Part shown: in pieces, positions 58,984 to 64,000 of the stretch
Layout: each line of letters opens with the position of its first letter
Numbering within the stretch: position 1 is the first letter of the stretch
Source: Girardinichthys multiradiatus
Lineage: Eukaryota > Chordata > Actinopteri > Cyprinodontiformes > Goodeidae
Assembly (NCBI RefSeq): GCF_021462225.1
Contig: NC_061796.1
Coordinates: 48,651,613 to 48,715,612 of the forward strand
Length of the DNA: 64,000 bases
Direction: 5' to 3'
The notes under the pieces: model-generated
Database searches by the model: none
Told to the model about the DNA's origin: nothing
What the model saw: the letters and a program-made list of their open reading frames with translations, nothing else
Position numbers and translations under genes: made by a program

Positions 58984-59641
58984 TCGGGAGAGAGGAGAGG
59001 CCTCTGATTGGCTGCTGTAACACATGGCTCCTTATATGGTCATCAGGGCTGAGGGAGCGACGGGTTCAGAGGCTGGTTCCGAGAAACACTGAACACAATG
59101 TCCTCTCACACACACACACGTTCTGGACAATCTCAAATACCACACGTCCACACTGACCGTATGCATGAAGTTCAGAACCTCCTGTTGGTTCTGGTTCCAT
59201 ACCATCATCACGCGTGTGCAGCTGTCAGAACCTCTGGAACCAGGATGAGGTTTTTACCCACTTCAGTAATAAAAGCTTATTGATACTAAGGAAGATCAGA
59301 CGGTGTTTTGGTATTTGGGTCATGCTGGTTCTGAGAGTTCTGTTGTAGCTGATTGTGTCCTCGGGTTGGGTCGAATGAGGTTCTGGTTTTTGTTTGGATT
59401 CCTCCAGCAGCAGACTGCAGTTATGTAATGTTGCTTCAAATGGATGGTTCCATCTGTGGTGGTGGGGGGGTTCGGTTCAGGTTCTGATGAAGGGTAAACA
59501 GCCCCCGAAACCCTCCACCCGTCCCCCCACCAGATGGTACGGTCCAGACGCGTCACCCATTGTTTACAAATCAAACGACTTGTTTGTGTGCGTTGAGCAG
59601 AGCGGCCCGGTTCCGTCCGGTTTCATTCATCCCGCTGAAAT

Positions 59642-60094
59642 ATGCCGTGTCTGAAGGAGAACTACCTCGTGCTGCAGCAGTCCGTGACCGTGGACCCTGC
59701 GGAGGTGGACGCGCTGGTCACGAAGATCGAAGAGACGCTGCAGCTCCACGGACCCCCGGGGGGGCACCAGAGGACCGGGTTCTGCGGAGCGGCGGTGATC
59801 CCAAACCTGAAGCAGAACCCCCGCAGCTGCTGTTTGAAGATTAGGAACCAGCGGGGAACCTATAGAACCCGCAGCCCGTACCAACTGTCCACCCATGTGG
59901 ACCAGGACTGGGACCAGATAAGGCCGTGGAACAGGACACGAGTCCCAGTCCGGGTCCAGGAGGAAGACCCGCACCGGCTGCTACAAGAACTGATTATCTC
60001 CGGAAACCTGATCAAGGAGGCGGTTCGGAGGCTGCAGTTCTCCCCAGACTGCAGAGACCTTCCCCGTGGTCCGGACAGCCTGCCCTGCGTCTGA
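59642..60094 (+). CDS. FRAT/GBP-type GSK-3-binding protein, single exon
   Basis: One uninterrupted 150-aa frame. Residues 1-36 (MPCLKENYLVLQQSVTV, VDALVTKIEETLQLHG) match the conserved N-terminal block of FRAT1/FRAT2. Residues 108-132 (EDPHRLLQELIISGNLIKEAVRRLQ region) are the GSK-3-binding helix, essentially as in vertebrate FRAT. FRAT/GBP proteins bind GSK-3 and block its action on beta-catenin by competing with Axin, promoting canonical Wnt signalling. FRAT genes are intronless, as here. At 150 aa it is shorter than human FRAT1 (279), mainly through a shorter middle region. The ATG at 59642 gives the family's MPC start. An AATAAA lies at 60477. No other gene is close enough to suggest co-regulation. 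Confidence 0.93.
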   Translation: MPCLKENYLVLQQSVTVDPAEVDALVTKIEETLQLHGPPGGHQRTGFCGAAVIPNLKQNPRSCCLKIRNQRGTYRTRSPYQLSTHVDQDWDQIRPWNRTRVPVRVQEEDPHRLLQELIISGNLIKEAVRRLQFSPDCRDLPRGPDSLPCV

Positions 60095-60476
60095 CTGGGA
60101 GAACTGGGAATACTGGATTAGAACATTTTGAATCAGACTGGATCCAATGGGAGTTGTGGTTCTGTTTTTATATAACACGTGTCTGTGAGTGTCCAACGTG
60201 GGGGGGGGGGTCACTGTGCACGCGCCACGATCACGTGCACAGAATTCTTGAACAATCAGACATCCGGGTGATATGCGGGGGCGGGGCTTAAGCAGGTCGG
60301 ATGTGGCCTCACGTTGAGACGTCACCTGCGACGTCAGAGACTGAACCTGTTTGGACTTCCTGCAAAAAATGATTTACTTCCTGTTTGTGTGTTCAGAACA
60401 ATCACGTGACTGCTCCGCAGCGGAGCGCCTTAAGATTCCTGACTCATCAGGATTTTTATTGTTTTATTGTCTTATT

Positions 60477-60482
60477 AATAAA
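60477..60482 (+). promoter_or_regulatory. Polyadenylation signal of the FRAT-like gene
   Basis: AATAAA within ATTAATAAACGC, 383 bp after the stop codon. Confidence 0.55.
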
Positions 60483-60499
60483 CGCTTCCTGTTTTCCAA

Positions 60500-63400
60500 C
60501 CGGAAGTTTAGCCTTCTCTGTTCTAGCGCTGAGTTTCTCTCTCTTCCTCCTACACACACACTGCAGAGACCAGTCTGACTGCTCAGGCTGTAGCGCCCCC
60601 TGCATGGGGGACAGAACTGGACCTGGAGGTCGGGGCCATTATTACCAAAGATCCGGAGAGTCTCTCAGAGAGCTCCTAACTTGGTCTCAACATTCCTGGG
60701 AACGAGTCTCTTCAGGTTCTCTGCTGGGAAGAGGACTTCCTATCTTAGTGAGGAGGTGTGGTTGACCCCGTTGCAAGGGGTGACGCTGTCTTTTGAGAGC
60801 TGTGATTGGTTGTTAAAAGAAAACAAAAAACAGACAAATGTGCTCCCAGTTTTCAATGGAGAAAAATGATAATAAACTAAAATCCTCACGTTTCTATTAT
60901 TTATTGATCCTTCCTAATATCACCTTACTAGAGGTTGACCTTTAACCTGTCCTGCTGCTGAAACTATTTAATTTCCCACTAGGGGGATGATAAAGTTAAT
61001 CTTATCTCTATATTAATAATTATATGATTGTTCTAGAAGTTTCTGTTCTCATTAACTCGACTGTTTAGGAGGTGGATCTCTGCACCATGGACCTGGTAGC
61101 GTTTTATTCATTCACTGTTGTTCATTGGAGGAGAAGATCTCTCCTTTCTCTCTGTCTTTCCTCCATCTTCTCTGCTTCAGACACTCTTAGGATCACTAAA
61201 GGTCCTCCTCACTGCTCTGAACATCTCCTCACGTTAGGAGCTCTCTGGAGGCTTCTGATGATTCCTGAATAACTTTAATCTAATTGAAGAAAAACTAGAG
61301 AATTTGAGAAATTCTCAGATTAGTTTTTTAAAATGTTAAACATTTAAAACCAACTAAAATCAAACAGTCACCAACAAACAGCCCAATCAGTCAATCAGAG
61401 CAGCTTTCAGAAGATCCTCCGGGTAGAAAAGAGCCTCTAAGGTCTGATGACACATGAAGCCCAACAGGAAAATAACCTAACAGTGATTATACCTGAACCT
61501 GGTATGTTCTAACCCGGTTTGGAAAATCAGCAGGCATGAGGAGAAAAGCTTCAGAGCGCGTTCCCAGCAGTGATACATTATACTGGTGTGTGTTCACTCC
61601 CATTAATGGTTTAAAGCTTCTATTTCAAATGTCCAAAGCTGAATCTGAAACAGCATTTAATTGTGGTTCTGAGTTCAGTGGAACCTTAAATCAGAGTGGA
61701 GCTCAAAACGCTCCTCTACGTCCTGCTGTGGTGAAACATCTGAGATAGTCATTTCACATGTTTCCAAAAGAAAGCTGCTTAACTTTCCTCCTGAAATCCT
61801 CGGATACTAAACTTCCAGGACCGGCTGATCAGGACCAGTCAGATTCAGCAGCATTAAACAGAATGACCTAGAAGCATTTCTGATCAGATGACAGTGAATC
61901 AGATCGGACCTGCAGGAGCCAGCTGAGCTTCAGTTCCCACTCAGACTCTGTTTCACAGTGAATTAGCTTCCTCCCACGCCGCCTTCCTGCCGCTGTGACA
62001 TCATCACAACACAACTAGAGAAGAATGGCAGCTCTGAAGCTGGTAGTGGGTTTTCTTTTCAAAAAGACTCAATTTGGATCTTAGCTGTGTGTGTTCTGTT
62101 TCTTCTTCCTTAGTGTGATGTCATCACTACATCTTCCGGACCTGGTTCTTGTAGTCTGGTAAGACCTTCTCACCTGTCTTTGGGTCTGTTCCACTATCTG
62201 ATCAGGTGAGTTATTAGGACGAATAGGTGCAGTAACATTGTCTGTCCAGCAGATGGCAGCAGGAATCTTCAGGTTCGGTTCGGGTCTGGGCTCCTCCAGC
62301 AAGGAGGACAGATAGGAACTCATTGGTGGACATCTGTAAAGGTTCTCCTCAATCTGAGAAGCTTTTACTGTGAAAGAACATTCATTGGACTCCATGATCA
62401 CTCTCTTGATCACATTTCCGATATTTCTGGAAAATTAATTTTCTGTTTAATGTGACTGATGATGGTGAACAGTTGAGCTTGGTTCTGTTCTAACTGCCTT
62501 CAGACTGTTATTAACGGTTCTGACTGACCCAGATCATTTCCATCATGCTCTGATTCAATGGCACTGGGCTGTACTGGTTTAAACTGGACCTCAGGATGAA
62601 TTAAGTTTTTTTGTGCAGAGTTCCTCTAACTGTCACCTGAACCTTCTGCTCTCCACCTGGTCCATCTTTCTGACTTCCTAATTAAACCACAAGTGCTCCC
62701 ATTTATCCTGGAGAACATTGGTGTTGAAGGTCTGTAATGAGCGGGACGGCGAGGAAGATGGAGGAGGATGAGGGGTTCCCTCAGCAGAAGGTTGAGGTGT
62801 GGGTTGTTTACCTGCAGCTTCAGACCTAACCCAGTGGGAAATGTAAAAAAGCCACCTTCTGTGATCCTCCAGGTTCTGGATCAGTTCTATCTTAAACTTG
62901 CTTCAGGATGAATCCATATTGGACTGCATTTGGACCTTCTTGGGGTCTCATCACATTGGTCTGCAGATCCTCAGTAAACCAAATCCATTTGACCAAAAAA
63001 ATAGAGTTGATCCAGATGATAAAATTCCTAGATATTTCCAACACACAGGTTGGTACAGTCGGAAACTCCAGCTCTCCAGTATGTTCAGGACCTGACCCAG
63101 GGTCTCCTCCCAGTCTGGATCATTTCCAGACAGAGGCATCTTGAAATTTGGAGTCTTGTGAAATGGAGGAGCTCTTTTACCTATGATTTACAGTCCTGTA
63201 GATCTGATCATGGAGGGCAACCGTGATCATCAACTGATCTTCACAGGTTCTTCACAGGTAGATGGAGGGTTGCATGTTGACCTGCCTCAGATAGCATGGA
63301 AAACTGACCAACTGGTTCCTCTGGTTCTCGTCCGCTGTTAGACCCACATTACTCAACCTGGTCCAGTGTGATGCTCTGATCTGGAGCTTTGAGCAGTTCG

Positions 63401-64000
63401 TCTCCTTTGCTGCTCTGAGACCAGAACAAAACGGAGCCCAATATCAGATCAGAGCAAGAACAGATTTACTGGAGCTAAATTTGGACTGAGGCTTGGAGCC
63501 AGAAACCTTCTGAGGGATAATCACCAGAAATGTTCTGCTAAATCAGGACTGTGTTTCCTGGATTCTGAGTCATGAAGGTTCTGGCTGCAGACAGGGATTT
63601 AAACTCCTGCTTAAGAGCAGACATCATGATGATGATGATGGAGATGCTGTGAGGATTTTAGTTTATTAGAGAGGACGGACCACCAGTCACTTTTCTGACA
63701 ACATGGAGGAAGTTCACATGCTCATCATAATGTTGGATGAAGGTTCTGTTTCACCTGGAGAAACTCTGATCTATCTGATGTTTCTGTTCATTTCTGCAAA
63801 TATCAGGAACGAATGGACCACAGACAGAGAGGGAGACGGGGACACACAGCTGACCCGGCTCAGACAGAACCGGGCTCTGCTGCGGGATTCCAGTAAACCT
63901 GAGCTATTTTCCACAGCTGACGCTTTGGACTTCAAACATCCTTTAGCTTTCTGTTGAGCTGAACTGGGAGTTCTGATAGAACATCAGTCCAGTCCGACCT
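60500..64000. other. Intergenic, no gene recognised
   Basis: About 3.5 kb. The longest open frames (for example 62081-62413 minus and 63703-63957 plus) have no recognisable domain and no codon or splice support. A minus-strand gene exon cannot be excluded. GGTTCTG-type motifs remain frequent. Confidence 0.45.

Noticed and set aside
60351..60765. Second small gene downstream of the FRAT-like gene
   Set aside because: Overlapping frames lie in the probable FRAT 3' UTR, with no recognisable domain.

Overview
This is nuclear DNA of a ray-finned (teleost) fish. It has spliced vertebrate genes with GT-AG introns and dense transposons of typical teleost families: Tc1-like, hAT, pogo, PIF/Harbinger, piggyBac, CR1/L2-group LINEs, L1, an RTE/Rex3-like LINE, a V-SINE-like element and a tRNA-derived SINE. 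It also carries long TG/CA microsatellites. I cannot assign a species from the sequence alone.

Layout. 1-827: right end of a decayed Tc1-like element. About 998-11,670: a 10.7 kb G/T-only tandem array of TACGG-headed units. 12.0-13.0 kb: another Tc1 relic. 13.0-26.1 kb (minus): a complete seven-exon anp32e gene (246 aa, H2A.Z chaperone family); its large first intron carries nested DNA transposons and its last intron carries a 5'-inverted LINE. 26.5-39.2 kb (minus): a complete SMAD4-family gene (534 aa, ten coding exons plus a 5' noncoding exon), with a perfect 23-bp hairpin in its 3' UTR and a decayed LINE in an intron. 40-46.7 kb: repeat-rich, with a V-SINE, an L1 interrupted by a nearly intact Tc1, and a decayed piggyBac. 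47.3-51.7 kb (plus): a five-coding-exon gene (214 aa) with an LNERF motif and three tandem 15-residue copies of an LDxxLDxYM-type motif, related to CHTOP/FoP; its introns hold Rex3-like, L1 and other insertions. 52.2-55.2 kb: a hAT element carrying a PIF/Harbinger element. 59.6-60.1 kb (plus): a single-exon FRAT/GBP-type GSK-3-binding protein. 60.5-64 kb: no gene recognised.

The recognised genes are nuclear or signalling proteins: a histone chaperone (anp32e), a common-mediator SMAD, a putative mRNA-export/UAP56-binding factor (FoP-like), and a Wnt/GSK-3 regulator (FRAT). They do not form one pathway or operon. anp32e and the SMAD4 gene are tandem on the minus strand with only a few hundred bases between the SMAD4 polyadenylation signal and the anp32e promoter. 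Exon junctions below were read by eye and agree in reading phase across each whole gene; transcription starts and UTR ends are inferred.
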